Source: Cytophagales bacterium (GTDB lineage: Bacteria; Bacteroidota; Bacteroidia; Cytophagales; Bernardetiaceae). Taken from it: a DNA stretch of 64,000 bases. The notes beneath the pieces are model-generated. The model worked only from the letters and a program-made list of their open reading frames with translations, was not told where the DNA came from and did not search any database. Positions 1 through 9,204 of the stretch are shown piece after piece. Location of the stretch: positions 1 through 64,000 of the forward strand of contig JAAFJX010000022.1 of assembly GCA_013299045.1 (NCBI GenBank), read 5' to 3'. Made by a program: the position numbers and the translations under genes. Within the stretch, counting starts at the first letter, position 1; each line of letters opens with the position of its first letter.

Positions 1-95
1 TGGTCTAGCAGTGTGCCAATAAAAAACTTAGCCACGCGCTCATTTTCCATCAAGCGTTTAAACACTACATCGTAAATCGGATTCGCAATTATCAT
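1..95 (-). CDS. Rpn / PD-(D/E)XK nuclease-family transposase-like protein, N-terminal part only
   Basis: The first 31 codons, read leftwards from an ATG at 95, run off the window edge. The peptide begins MIIANPIYDVVFKRLMENE, then continues with VAKFFIGTLL. The opening IANPIYDVVFK followed by a helix with LMEN is typical of the Bacteroidota proteins annotated as PD-(D/E)XK nuclease-family transposase or Rpn-like. The catalytic part would lie outside the window, so activity cannot be judged. Family members are thought to act in recombination or in defence; which applies here is unknown. The call rests on this short N-terminal match alone. Confidence 0.6.
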   Translation of the reverse strand, partial: MIIANPIYDVVFKRLMENERVAKFFIGTLLD

Positions 96-253
96 AGCCC
101 TTGTTTCTTTTCAAAGACAAAGATACAACTTTTTGTCGCTTGGGGTGGTCAGGAAATGAAGAAATATTTTGGCGGGCTACTAGTTTTTGGTCTTGGTAGA
201 TTTCTAGGTAGGCGCTAAGGCTGTCCCGTTATGCAGGTACTGATAATGGCAAC

Positions 254-670
254 TTACCGTCTCAAGCTATCTGTTGGGGCACAAACAGCCGAAAAACTTG
301 TTACAAGTCTGCCAAAACGACGAATAGTTAGATAACATTCTCCTGGCATTTTGTATGCGGAATCACCAAGTTCTATCTTATAGTCTTTGCGTCTTTCGTG
401 TATATCTATCCAAGAAAATACATAAGTGGAATCTTTATCATCTATTATCTTAACACGAATATGGTCTCGAGAATTTTTGTAGGTGTCTATCTCTTCAATC
501 ACTACACCAGCAATCAATTTGTGGTAATAGGGAAGAAGTTGTTGGCATCTTCGTGGATTTTCGCCCGTATTGATGTATTCAAATTTGAGTAGATGGTAGC
601 CGATAATATAAAAAAGAGCAAATCCAGTTATATAGAAAAATGTCTTCTTAATTCCGTCAATATCTAACAT
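254..670 (-). CDS. Small membrane-anchored hypothetical protein
   Basis: This 138-residue protein starts at the ATG at 670 (MLDIDGIKK). A longer frame exists only from a TTG 66 nt upstream and adds residues unlike a leader. Residues about 10-28 (FFYITGFALFYIIGYHLL) form one membrane segment. The remainder is a polar domain rich in charged residues (KIIDDKDSTYVFSWIDIHER) and predicted to be mostly beta. I do not recognise the family. It is isolated between the partial Rpn-like gene and the 21-bp repeat array, so its context gives no function. The 158 bases between it and the partial gene hold nothing I can identify. Confidence 0.6.
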   Translation of the reverse strand: MLDIDGIKKTFFYITGFALFYIIGYHLLKFEYINTGENPRRCQQLLPYYHKLIAGVVIEEIDTYKNSRDHIRVKIIDDKDSTYVFSWIDIHERRKDYKIELGDSAYKMPGECYLTIRRFGRLVTSFSAVCAPTDSLRR

Positions 671-861
671 AGTTATGTGTTTTTCTGCTAAATTATTCCC
701 CAAAATTAATACTAAGTTTTTGGGGCAAAGATACAAAATAATCTAAAGTAATTTATTCTTAATACTTAAAGTCATTCTTTAATTACAAAAAATAATACAA
801 AAATTTATCACTTTATCTTTTATTTATAAAATATTAGCATTTTAATAAAATATTGTATATG

Positions 862-1239
862 ATTCACTTACTCATTTACTGATTCAATTATAAAAAATTT
901 TACTAGAATTAATCAATTCTATATTTACACTCTGCAATATACTACTTACACTAGGCAATATTATTTTTACACTTAACAATACACTAATTACACAAGTTAG
1001 TTTACTGTTTACATCAATTAATTTACTCATATCACAATAAAAAATTCTGTATCATTAAGTTAATTTTACAAATACATAAATTAATACACTAATTTAATCT
1101 ATCAATATAATTTTTACACAAGTTCATACAATTTATTCATAAAACAATACGCTATTTATACTAATTAAAGTTATATTTACACACATTAATATTGTATATC
1201 AACTAGTTTATTTACTAAATAATGACATCAGTATTACAT
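862..1239. repeat. Degenerate AT-rich tandem array with 21-bp period, about 18 units
   Basis: Cutting the sequence every 21 bases in the register that starts at 925 gives about 18 consecutive related units, from 862 to 1239. The best ones start at 925, 946, 967, 988, 1009, 1114 and 1177, and each begins TTACA. At unit positions 11-14 most units carry CAAT or TAAT (for example at 935, 956, 977, 1019, 1082, 1103, 1145 and 1187). The register is kept over the whole stretch without visible indels. The block is extremely AT-rich and lies between a hypothetical gene and the terminator of the macroglobulin gene. It may be an old minisatellite, a decayed heptad-coding sequence or a protein-binding array. 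Confidence 0.75.
884..1030 (-). CDS. Possible 48-residue heptad-repeat peptide within the 21-bp array
   Basis: On the minus strand the array contains an open frame with ATG at 1030 and TGA at 884. Because 21 bp equals seven codons, the product is built of heptads: MSKLIDV, NSKLTCV, ISVLLSV, KIILPSV, SSILQSV, NIELINS. The general form is (N/S)S(V/I/K)L(L/I)(S/D)V, a hydrophobic pattern compatible with an amphipathic helix or strand. Elsewhere in the array the same register is broken by stop codons, with another open stretch, MCVNITLISINSVLFYE, near 1142-1188. It could be a decayed repeat protein, a real micropeptide, or a by-product of the tandem repeat. No ribosome binding signal decides this. 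Confidence 0.25.
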   Translation of the reverse strand: MSKLIDVNSKLTCVISVLLSVKIILPSVSSILQSVNIELINSSKIFYN

Positions 1240-1308
1240 TTTTATAAAAAAAAATACTTTTTAAATATTAAACTTTACTACATATACATGAAACTGTATT
1301 GCTTTAAT

Positions 1309-1347
1309 AAAAAAAGAGATTAGTCTATTAAACCAATCTCTTTTTTT
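1309..1347 (-). terminator. Intrinsic terminator of the alpha-2-macroglobulin gene (bidirectional form)
   Basis: A 13-bp perfect stem (1309-1321 with 1335-1347) has a GAGATT core flanked by A-runs and T-runs, with a 13-nt loop. It lies about 50 nt past the stop codon of the minus-strand macroglobulin gene. The symmetric A and T tracts would also let it work on the plus strand. Confidence 0.8.
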
Positions 1348-1399
1348 ATTAAAATGATTTACCAATTTAGTAAAATACTTTATGACTTTAATAATAGAC

Positions 1400-4300
1400 T
1401 TACTTGACTACAATACGTATGCCTTCCGAATTAGATGAAAATTCAGGCGCGTACATACACTGTATAGAAGTTATACCATTAGAAAAGTTGCCTGCATGAG
1501 TTACTTTTAACTTATACTCAAAGACATATTTGCCTTTATATAAGTGTTCGAAGAAAAAGTTAGCTGATGCGTCGCGCATAGATTCATAATAACCCAATCC
1601 ATCTTGATATTTATAAGTTGAGATGGTTGTAGTAGGTTCTAAACATGACGCTCTCATGTCTTTAAGATGCACATAGTCCATTTCACGGTCTACAGTTAGT
1701 TCTACACGTACCGTAATAAAGTCTCCAACTTTCAGAGTTTCTTTTTCAATAGGCACAATTACTTTTCCAAGTGAAGATTCACGTTCTACAAAGAGCTTTT
1801 TACTGATTGATAAAGGCGTTTTACTGGTTGTAATCTTGTCTAGTTGTTCAAAATATTGCCAATATAAAGCTCCCCAGGCCACACCTTTACTTGGTTTATT
1901 GACTTCAACTTTTGCAGATGACTCATTAAACTCTGAGGCTTTAAAAGTTTTCTTAAAATATCCCGTACCTGCTTCTTTTTGGCTCATGTCCACTTTTTCA
2001 TTGCCCAAAGTAATGGTTAAATTAGGGTCTTCTTCCAATAAATCAAAAGAAAGTTTGGGTTTACTAGATTCTGTACTGCTTGCAGACTGCAAAAACAAAG
2101 CATATACAGCCTCTGTAGTGGCTTTAGTAGTCTGCCAGTTGTTTGTTTGTTTGTTTTTAAGCAACCAACTTTGCATTTCACTCAAAACTTTATCGTCTTT
2201 ACCCGTTAAAGTAAAGGCTTCAATCATTAAAGCCATTGTTTCAATAGGTGCTTCGTTCCAAAGATAAGATGAAACAGTCATTTCTTTCCAGTAACGTCCC
2301 ATTTCAGGGTTATATAATGAGCGTTGGCGCAATGCGTCAAAGACTTTATTGGACTCACTAGCCATGTTTCTTTTTGTAAAGACGATTGCAGCCATTGCCT
2401 GTTCGGATAGACTCATTGATAGCCAGTATTTACTCAACTGACTTGTAAAATAGCTGATTGCTTCGGTCTCTATTTTACTCAAATTAACTGCTTCAACGTT
2501 TGCACGAAGGTATAGATACTGAACCACAAAGTAGTTTATGTGTTTATCGTTCAAGTTTATCTTTTTATCTTTAGAGAGTCGAAGTAAATCTTTGTAATAG
2601 TCTGTTATATTGTTGTCCAAGTAGCGAACAGCCTCTTTGAACATCATCATTTCGCTACGCTGCAAGTCAATTACACCCAAGTTTATCAGGTGCGCAAATC
2701 CCTTTGCTAGGTGCATGGTTATGTTTGATGAAGCCGGCATTTTGTTGAACCAAGGAAAGCCTCCGTTTGCATATTGCATGGCCTTTAGTTTATTAAGCGA
2801 AGCGTTCTGCTCTTTTGCAATACGATTCAGGTCAAAAAGCACAGCCAAGTTTTTCTTTCTATCGGTTTCGTTTTTTGCTTGCAGTACCCATGGTGTTTCT
2901 TCCAGAAGGGCTAGTTTAAGTTCAGGGTTACTCTCCAACTTTGACACAAGCTCTTGCGCGTTTGTATTCTTCCACTGGTCAAAAATCTCTTTAATCTTTG
3001 GACTTGCATTCATGATGTGGGCAGCTAAAGCATTGGCGTAGTAGCGACTAAAGGTTTGCTCTGCACATTCATAAGGATACTCCATCAGATACGGAAGGCT
3101 CTGCACGGCATACCAAGCAGGGTTTGATGTAAACTCAAGCGTCAGGCTGTGATGCACAAGAGACTTTGATTGATTTTTAGCCAATTTATTAAAATAGTAT
3201 GACTCTTTACTGGCTCCACTAACCGCTATAGGCAAAGATTCTGTTACAAGCATACGGTTAGTAAGAACTTGTATAGGTTTTTCTTCGCCATCACTGAATT
3301 TATTAGAGACTGCAACGATTCTATAAGAGACAGCCTGAAATTTACTATCAGGAATACTCAACTCCCAAGACACTTGCGCGCTTTGACCAGAGGCTGCTCT
3401 AAACTCTTGTAAGCCTTTACTTATTAAGAGTTGGTCTGTAATTTTCTCATTGGTTAGTGTATTATAAAATTCTAAAGACACTTGGCCTAAGGCTTCTTCT
3501 GCACTTAAATTAGTAACCTTTGCAGTGAATACAATACGGTCATTCTCTCTAAAGAATCGGGGTGCATTGGGTACAATCATCAATTCTTTTTGTGTACGTA
3601 AGGCTTTTTCAAACAAAGCAAACTCTGCCTTTTTTGTATGTGCAAGACCAAGCAATTTCCACTTCGTGAGCGACTCTGGCATACGAAATTTAATTGTTAA
3701 ACTTCCGTCTGCATTGGTTTGAAGCTGCGGTACAAAGATTGCCGTTTCGTTAAAGTTGGTTCTAATAGGCACTTTATCGGTTTCAAATGGCTGTGCTAAA
3801 TTTTCATCAAGCATAGTAGCACTTGGAGATTCCATGATAGGCATTGCGGCAGAGTCTTCAGAGTATCCGAAGGCTTGTTCAGAGGTTTTTTCACGCATTT
3901 TTGCTTTTTTATTACTGCCTCCAGAGAATCCTTTAGATTTAGTAAAACCTATATTGTTCATTCTACGGTTTACAGATGTAGATGTTTTTTCTTCATCTTC
4001 CAAATAATATCCGTCATAATAATAAGTATCGCTTATAAAGCCTAATTCTTCGTAGGCAATACTCAGTTTAGGATAATAACTAGAAAGTTTAAGGCGCGAA
4101 GATGACGTAGTTATGCCAACAGAAAGTACTTCAAAGTTTGCATAATTGGCATTCATGGTAAAAGGAGCAAATTCAAAAGAATTAGGTGTTCCAATTTTAT
4201 CTAAAGATGCGTCGTATAAAGTAGCAACAAGCTCAGCCGCCACTTTTTCATTGTCTGCACCTTTTACAAGGATTCGCCACTCTTCTTCTTGTCCTGGTTG

Positions 4301-7300
4301 TAGTTTATCGCGGAAGGTTTCGAAGTTTACATCAAGGTCTTTGTTAGAGAAAGGTAGGTTTAGATAACCTTCTTCGATAAAAAATCGGTTTTCACGGAAT
4401 GCAAGTACGCTATAATATAAGCCTCCTCTATCTTCTTCGGTCATAGTATGGTTTATACTGACCATGTTATTGTTTAAATAGAGCCACTTAGATTCTAATT
4501 TTTGCTTGTCGCGAAACAAAGTAAAGAATATACGTTGTTTATCAAAGCCAGTACTGATTTTAATAGAGGCTTTATCATTTACACTATAAACTTCTTGGTT
4601 ATTTTGTGTCAATACAGGCTGTTTAAAAGGCTGTTTGCTGTCTAAAACAATTACATATTGGATTGATTGCACGTCTTGTCCGTAAGCATCTTTGGCTTTA
4701 AGGCTTACAGAATAAACACCTGCGCTTGGAAAGTCCAATGCAAATTCATTTTGATTAGGAACACTGTACTCATTTTGAAAAATAGTGCTTTCAGTAGGCC
4801 AAGTATAGAATTTATCTTCTTCTTTATAGACTTCATAAGGAAAAAGGCTTTTAAATTCTTGTTCTTTAAGAATGAAGAGGTCTGGAACTTCAAATTTACT
4901 AGGCAAAAGTAGCGTTTCGGGGGCTTTAAGTTTAGTTACAAGAACGGCAACACGGGCTTCTTGTGGCTGTCCGCTCAAATTTTTAGCAAAAATATTAACA
5001 GTGGTAGGTTCTTCAGCTTTTTTATGCTGAAGTTCTAAGTTCGTACTTAGCTCAAGCGCGGTTACACCAACGCGTATGTTTGTTTTACTGCTTTGTGTTT
5101 CGCCGTTAAGGTCTGTAACATTGATTTCAATGCGATAGTTAAAAGTTACACCTTGCGAAAGTGCGACTGAGGGGTCTGGAGTAGCATTGAAATTAATCAT
5201 AAAGTTGCCTTCAGCATCTGTAGTACCGGTTCCACTTTTTAAAATAGTTTCGGTAGATGTAGGAACTCTGCGCCAATAAGGCCACCACCCTGATACACTA
5301 AGCGTTCTAACGACAGAGTATTTGACTGCAGCGTTGTCAATAGACGCACCAGAGAATGCTTTTGCCTTTGCACTAACCTCAAGGCTTTCATTCAATTTGA
5401 AATTAGCCTTAACAGGGTCGAAATTGACTTCAAACAAAGGTCTTTTATACTCTTCAACGTTTATACTTGTTGTAGTATAAAAATCAGGACTGTCTTTAAA
5501 GCCTACACTAAGCGTCATTCTGCCTAAAAGGCCTCCTGTAGGGGTTGTAAACTCTGCTGCAAAAGACCCAAAGGCATTAGTAGTGCCTGATTTGGTTTCA
5601 ATAATTTGTCCGTTAGGGTCTGTAAAGGTTACAATAATCTCTTTGTTGGCAATAACTTCGGCATTTTTGCCGTCTGAAGCGAGTACAATGGTTTTAAAAT
5701 ACACTTTTTGATTTGGTCTATACAAAGTACGGTCTGTATAATTGTGTGCAATGATTGCACGCGACGCTTCTCTGTTTTTATCAAAGGAAAAGTTGTAGGA
5801 AGATAAAACAGTAGTGCTTTCCTCATTGTCTTTACTGCATTCAACACCGTAACTATACTCCCATGTATTTGCAGTTAGCTTTGAGGCATCTATTTTAAGC
5901 GTTACAAAGCCCGTAGTATCGGATACTGTTTCGTAAAGTGTAATAGTTTGTCGTTTACCAGAATTGTAATCATAGCGTGAAGCAATGTATTTGACCTTTG
6001 CACCGCTAATAGGTTCGCCAGTTTTGTTGTTAAGAACAAAAAGAGTGGTTTCTTTGTTCCATTCGTCTTTTAAATGTGCTATTGCAAAATTTGTAATTCT
6101 AAAACTAGTGTGTACGAGGCTTGATTCACTCCATTTTTTTTGATGAAAGTTAGAATCAGGCGAAGCTAACAAAATATAATTGCCTAAATTTAAGGGTTTC
6201 AGATAGTAATTTACTAAATGCAGTTGGCAGTCTGCGCTATCATTGGGCATCTGCAAAGAAAAAGCAAGAGTCTGTTCTTTTTGCAGAAGCCTGTTCATGA
6301 CATGAAACTTCTTTTCATTGTATTGATAGTTACAAAAGTCTTGATACTCTTTGTTTGTTAGTTTTATCACACGAAAGAATGCGCGTTGTACGTTCTTGTA
6401 AGTAATTGCGAAGAGACTGTTTGAATTCTGCGGAAGGCTTTGCTCAATTTTCAGATGCAAATGTGGTGCTTTAATATCGCTCTGTAATTTTTTAGTCATT
6501 TCAGCTCCATAAGAATTAGGGAACTTTTCTATAGCAGTACGGCAAAGTTCTAGGCTTTTGTTATAAAAGAAGCGTTTATCTGGGTTCTGTCCTCGATTAT
6601 AAGTGCTTGCTTCACTCGCATAAAACTCTGCCAAGGCATAAATGGCACGTGTTACCTGCTCATTATTGGGGTAGGTTTGTACCAAATAAGACAAGGCATT
6701 TATATAAAGAGACTTTTTATTTTCACTATTGATGTTTCTATAAGTATAGTTAATTCGCGCAAGCTCAGCGTCTAAAAGTGCGGTTAAATTATTGTCCTTT
6801 AAGTGTATATTGACCAATGTTTGAAATAAATTAAGCGAAAAGTATTCTGCCGAAAGGGTGTCTATGGGCTGAATAAGACAATTTGCAAAATCTTTGGTAT
6901 TTGCCAGAAAAGCAGGATTAGTCATTGCAAAAGACTTATCGTTCTTTGGGATATAAGCGGTCAATGTAGGAAGTACTTCTATGATGCTGTAGGCCATCAA
7001 ATGCAATAGTGAAGGCCGCATAGCTCGGTTTACGTAAGGACTTTGCACCCTTAAGTGATACCCAAGCAAAAAGTTGAAATTATCTAGCTTATGTTCTGCT
7101 AGCGCTTGAGGTTGTGCTATTCCCATACGAAAGTGCGCCAAAGCAGCTTTAGATAAGTCAAAAAACGTATAGGTCTGTATATCTTCCAGGTCAAAGTTTG
7201 TTGTTTGCGAACGCTGTGCTATTCGGTAACTGTTCTGATTCAAATAATCTACAAACAAGTTTCCTATATACACGTGCAATATACTTTTTGAGGGTAGCGA

Positions 7301-7597
7301 TGCAGAGTCTGCTTCACGCAAAAGCATTTTGATGTGGTCAATGATAGGGTCTTCGGACTTTCTGCTATGAATTGCATAGTGCTGTACTAAACTGTGAACA
7401 TACACATCATGGTTTTGTTGTTGTTTTGCAAGCTTGTAAACGAGCCTGTTAGTCGTATCAGCATTGAGCAGTAAACCTCTAGCAAGGAGTGAGTCGGTTT
7501 TATGAACAAGTATTTTGAGGTCTTGTGCCTGAAGCAAAGAAACAGAAAAGAGTAGGCAAATTGCACAAAGCAAAAGCCCATTTGCAATGGTTTTCAT
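1400..7597 (-). CDS. Secreted alpha-2-macroglobulin family protein with thioester motif
   Basis: This giant protein has 2065 residues and a Sec signal peptide (MKTIANGLLLCAICLLFSVS, likely cut after LQA). The absence of a lipobox cysteine suggests it is secreted or periplasmic rather than lipid-anchored. An N-terminal helical region is followed by a carboxypeptidase-regulatory-like segment (about 515-565, GEPISGAKVKYIASR), the MG2-type domain (about 620-700, YRPNQKVYFKTIV), further macroglobulin domains, and a low-complexity linker rich in G, S and K (near 1190-1260). The thioester signature PYECAEQ follows, with Cys1511 and Gln1514 placed as in the CxEQ consensus. A helical thioester domain and a C-terminal receptor-binding-like domain complete it. 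Such proteins are thought to trap host or competitor proteases by covalent capture. No penicillin-binding protein 1C gene lies next to it, unlike many bacterial copies. Confidence 0.93.
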   Translation of the reverse strand: MKTIANGLLLCAICLLFSVSLLQAQDLKILVHKTDSLLARGLLLNADTTNRLVYKLAKQQQNHDVYVHSLVQHYAIHSRKSEDPIIDHIKMLLREADSASLPSKSILHVYIGNLFVDYLNQNSYRIAQRSQTTNFDLEDIQTYTFFDLSKAALAHFRMGIAQPQALAEHKLDNFNFLLGYHLRVQSPYVNRAMRPSLLHLMAYSIIEVLPTLTAYIPKNDKSFAMTNPAFLANTKDFANCLIQPIDTLSAEYFSLNLFQTLVNIHLKDNNLTALLDAELARINYTYRNINSENKKSLYINALSYLVQTYPNNEQVTRAIYALAEFYASEASTYNRGQNPDKRFFYNKSLELCRTAIEKFPNSYGAEMTKKLQSDIKAPHLHLKIEQSLPQNSNSLFAITYKNVQRAFFRVIKLTNKEYQDFCNYQYNEKKFHVMNRLLQKEQTLAFSLQMPNDSADCQLHLVNYYLKPLNLGNYILLASPDSNFHQKKWSESSLVHTSFRITNFAIAHLKDEWNKETTLFVLNNKTGEPISGAKVKYIASRYDYNSGKRQTITLYETVSDTTGFVTLKIDASKLTANTWEYSYGVECSKDNEESTTVLSSYNFSFDKNREASRAIIAHNYTDRTLYRPNQKVYFKTIVLASDGKNAEVIANKEIIVTFTDPNGQIIETKSGTTNAFGSFAAEFTTPTGGLLGRMTLSVGFKDSPDFYTTTSINVEEYKRPLFEVNFDPVKANFKLNESLEVSAKAKAFSGASIDNAAVKYSVVRTLSVSGWWPYWRRVPTSTETILKSGTGTTDAEGNFMINFNATPDPSVALSQGVTFNYRIEINVTDLNGETQSSKTNIRVGVTALELSTNLELQHKKAEEPTTVNIFAKNLSGQPQEARVAVLVTKLKAPETLLLPSKFEVPDLFILKEQEFKSLFPYEVYKEEDKFYTWPTESTIFQNEYSVPNQNEFALDFPSAGVYSVSLKAKDAYGQDVQSIQYVIVLDSKQPFKQPVLTQNNQEVYSVNDKASIKISTGFDKQRIFFTLFRDKQKLESKWLYLNNNMVSINHTMTEEDRGGLYYSVLAFRENRFFIEEGYLNLPFSNKDLDVNFETFRDKLQPGQEEEWRILVKGADNEKVAAELVATLYDASLDKIGTPNSFEFAPFTMNANYANFEVLSVGITTSSSRLKLSSYYPKLSIAYEELGFISDTYYYDGYYLEDEEKTSTSVNRRMNNIGFTKSKGFSGGSNKKAKMREKTSEQAFGYSEDSAAMPIMESPSATMLDENLAQPFETDKVPIRTNFNETAIFVPQLQTNADGSLTIKFRMPESLTKWKLLGLAHTKKAEFALFEKALRTQKELMIVPNAPRFFRENDRIVFTAKVTNLSAEEALGQVSLEFYNTLTNEKITDQLLISKGLQEFRAASGQSAQVSWELSIPDSKFQAVSYRIVAVSNKFSDGEEKPIQVLTNRMLVTESLPIAVSGASKESYYFNKLAKNQSKSLVHHSLTLEFTSNPAWYAVQSLPYLMEYPYECAEQTFSRYYANALAAHIMNASPKIKEIFDQWKNTNAQELVSKLESNPELKLALLEETPWVLQAKNETDRKKNLAVLFDLNRIAKEQNASLNKLKAMQYANGGFPWFNKMPASSNITMHLAKGFAHLINLGVIDLQRSEMMMFKEAVRYLDNNITDYYKDLLRLSKDKKINLNDKHINYFVVQYLYLRANVEAVNLSKIETEAISYFTSQLSKYWLSMSLSEQAMAAIVFTKRNMASESNKVFDALRQRSLYNPEMGRYWKEMTVSSYLWNEAPIETMALMIEAFTLTGKDDKVLSEMQSWLLKNKQTNNWQTTKATTEAVYALFLQSASSTESSKPKLSFDLLEEDPNLTITLGNEKVDMSQKEAGTGYFKKTFKASEFNESSAKVEVNKPSKGVAWGALYWQYFEQLDKITTSKTPLSISKKLFVERESSLGKVIVPIEKETLKVGDFITVRVELTVDREMDYVHLKDMRASCLEPTTTISTYKYQDGLGYYESMRDASANFFFEHLYKGKYVFEYKLKVTHAGNFSNGITSIQCMYAPEFSSNSEGIRIVVK

Positions 7598-7698
7598 AGG
7601 CGATTAAGATTATAAACTCAAAAAAACAAATGAAGGTTTATAAAAAGACGTAAAGACAATTCAGATTCCACAAAGCAAAAGAAAAAAATTAATAGGAA

Positions 7699-9192
7699 TT
7701 ATTCTGCATAGGCGTACAACTTATCGGCAATTATTCTGTCGTTTGAAAGACGGGGCACTTTGTTTTGGCCTCCTAGTTTGCCGAGTTCTTTCATATAGCT
7801 GCGGAATGCGTCTTTCTGAAGACACTTGACTTGTAGAGGTTTCAGAATTGCTCCGCGAATAAGGTCGTCGTAATAGAGATTTAGGCTTCGCAAAGTTGTA
7901 TCTAGGTGCAGCGCGAAAGCATTGAGGTCGTGCGGTTTTTCATCAAAGGCTATGAGCCATTCATGATAGGGCAGCCCTTCTTGGGGGTTTACTTGCGGTG
8001 CTACTGTAAACTCCAAGACTTTGGTTTCGGGGTATTGCGCTAGGGCGGCCTTCAAAGTTTTTTCTACTTCTTCGGCAATGACGTGTTCGCCAAAGGCGGA
8101 GGTAAAGTGCTTGATTCGGCCTGAGAAGACAATTTTGTAAGGGTCTTTGGACACGAACTTGATGGTGTCGCCAATGGAATAGCCCCAAAGCCCTGCGTTA
8201 TTGTTGATAATCAGGGCATAATTGACCCCAATTTTTACGTCTGCAATGCTCAGGCGCGTGGGGTTTGGGTTAAAGTACTCGTCGGCAGGCACAAACTCAA
8301 AGAAAATGCCCGTGTCTAATAATAAGAGCAGATTGGGGTCATCTTGCTGGTTTTGGTAGGCAAAAAAGCCTTCGGAGGCGGGAAAGGTTTCAATAGAATC
8401 AATTTTTTTGCCAATAGACTCAAAAATTTTGTCGCGGTAGGGCGTAAAATTGACTCCACCATAAACGAAGAGATTGAAGTTAGGGAAAATATCTTTGATT
8501 TTTTTGCCAGTTTTGGCGTTCAGGCGGTCAAAATACATTTGCACCCACGGCGGAATGCCCGAAATGAGGGACATATCGGCGTGCAGGGTTTCCTCTACGA
8601 CGGCCTCTAGCTTGGTTTCCCAGTCTTCAATGCAGTTGGTCTTGAAGGAAGGCTTTTGATTTCGGCGCAGTACAGACGGCACATGATGATTGACTATGCC
8701 AGAGAGTCTGCCAATATGGTAGCCGTTTTTAGTTTCCAACTCTGGGCTTCCGGACAAAAATATGAGGTTTTTGTCAAAGAAAGCGGCACTATTTTTTTCG
8801 TTAGCGTAGCAGAGAAGCGCGTCGCGGGCAGAGTTAATGTGGTTGGGGATAGAGTCTTTGGTAAGTGGAATGTACTTTGTTCCGGAGGTAGTGCCCGATG
8901 TTTTTGCAAAATAAATGGGCCGTCCTGGCCAGAGGACGTTCTCTTTGCCTTCAAGAATTTGCTGCACATAAGGCGAAAGCTGCTCGTAGTCGCGTATGGG
9001 CACAGCCCGCTTGAAGTCCTCGTAGGTTTTGATGTCCTTAAAGTGGTGGTCTTGGCCAAACTGGGTGCTGGCTGCCTTGCTCACAAGGGTCTTGAAAGTG
9101 CGTTGTTGCGCCTCTGCTGGCTGTTTGAGCCATTTTTGTTGTTGCTTAACGACCCAACGCGCCAGCAGGAGCGCCAACTTAGATTTTATCAT
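7699..9192 (-). CDS. GH3-family acyl-adenylate-forming protein
   Basis: A 497-residue member of the GH3 auxin-responsive-promoter family, the ANL-type adenylating superfamily first known from plant amido synthetases. The ATP/AMP-binding motif SGTTSGTKYIPLT lies at about residue 97. The second motif region (FVYGGVNFTPYRD) and the acidic stretch IETFPASEGFFAYQ are also visible, and the protein ends in the C-terminal lid domain. Length is normal for the bacterial type. Only 12 nt separate it from ftcD upstream, so the two are probably co-transcribed. The substrate of bacterial GH3 proteins is generally unknown; conjugation of an acyl acid to an amino acid is the family-level expectation. Confidence 0.9.
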   Translation of the reverse strand: MIKSKLALLLARWVVKQQQKWLKQPAEAQQRTFKTLVSKAASTQFGQDHHFKDIKTYEDFKRAVPIRDYEQLSPYVQQILEGKENVLWPGRPIYFAKTSGTTSGTKYIPLTKDSIPNHINSARDALLCYANEKNSAAFFDKNLIFLSGSPELETKNGYHIGRLSGIVNHHVPSVLRRNQKPSFKTNCIEDWETKLEAVVEETLHADMSLISGIPPWVQMYFDRLNAKTGKKIKDIFPNFNLFVYGGVNFTPYRDKIFESIGKKIDSIETFPASEGFFAYQNQQDDPNLLLLLDTGIFFEFVPADEYFNPNPTRLSIADVKIGVNYALIINNNAGLWGYSIGDTIKFVSKDPYKIVFSGRIKHFTSAFGEHVIAEEVEKTLKAALAQYPETKVLEFTVAPQVNPQEGLPYHEWLIAFDEKPHDLNAFALHLDTTLRSLNLYYDDLIRGAILKPLQVKCLQKDAFRSYMKELGKLGGQNKVPRLSNDRIIADKLYAYAE

Positions 9193-9204
9193 GGTCTTTT
9201 GTTT

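Noticed and set aside
398-592. Plus-strand open frame opposite the small membrane protein gene
   Set aside because: Shadow frame with no protein-like features; the minus-strand gene has a clear membrane segment and a good start.
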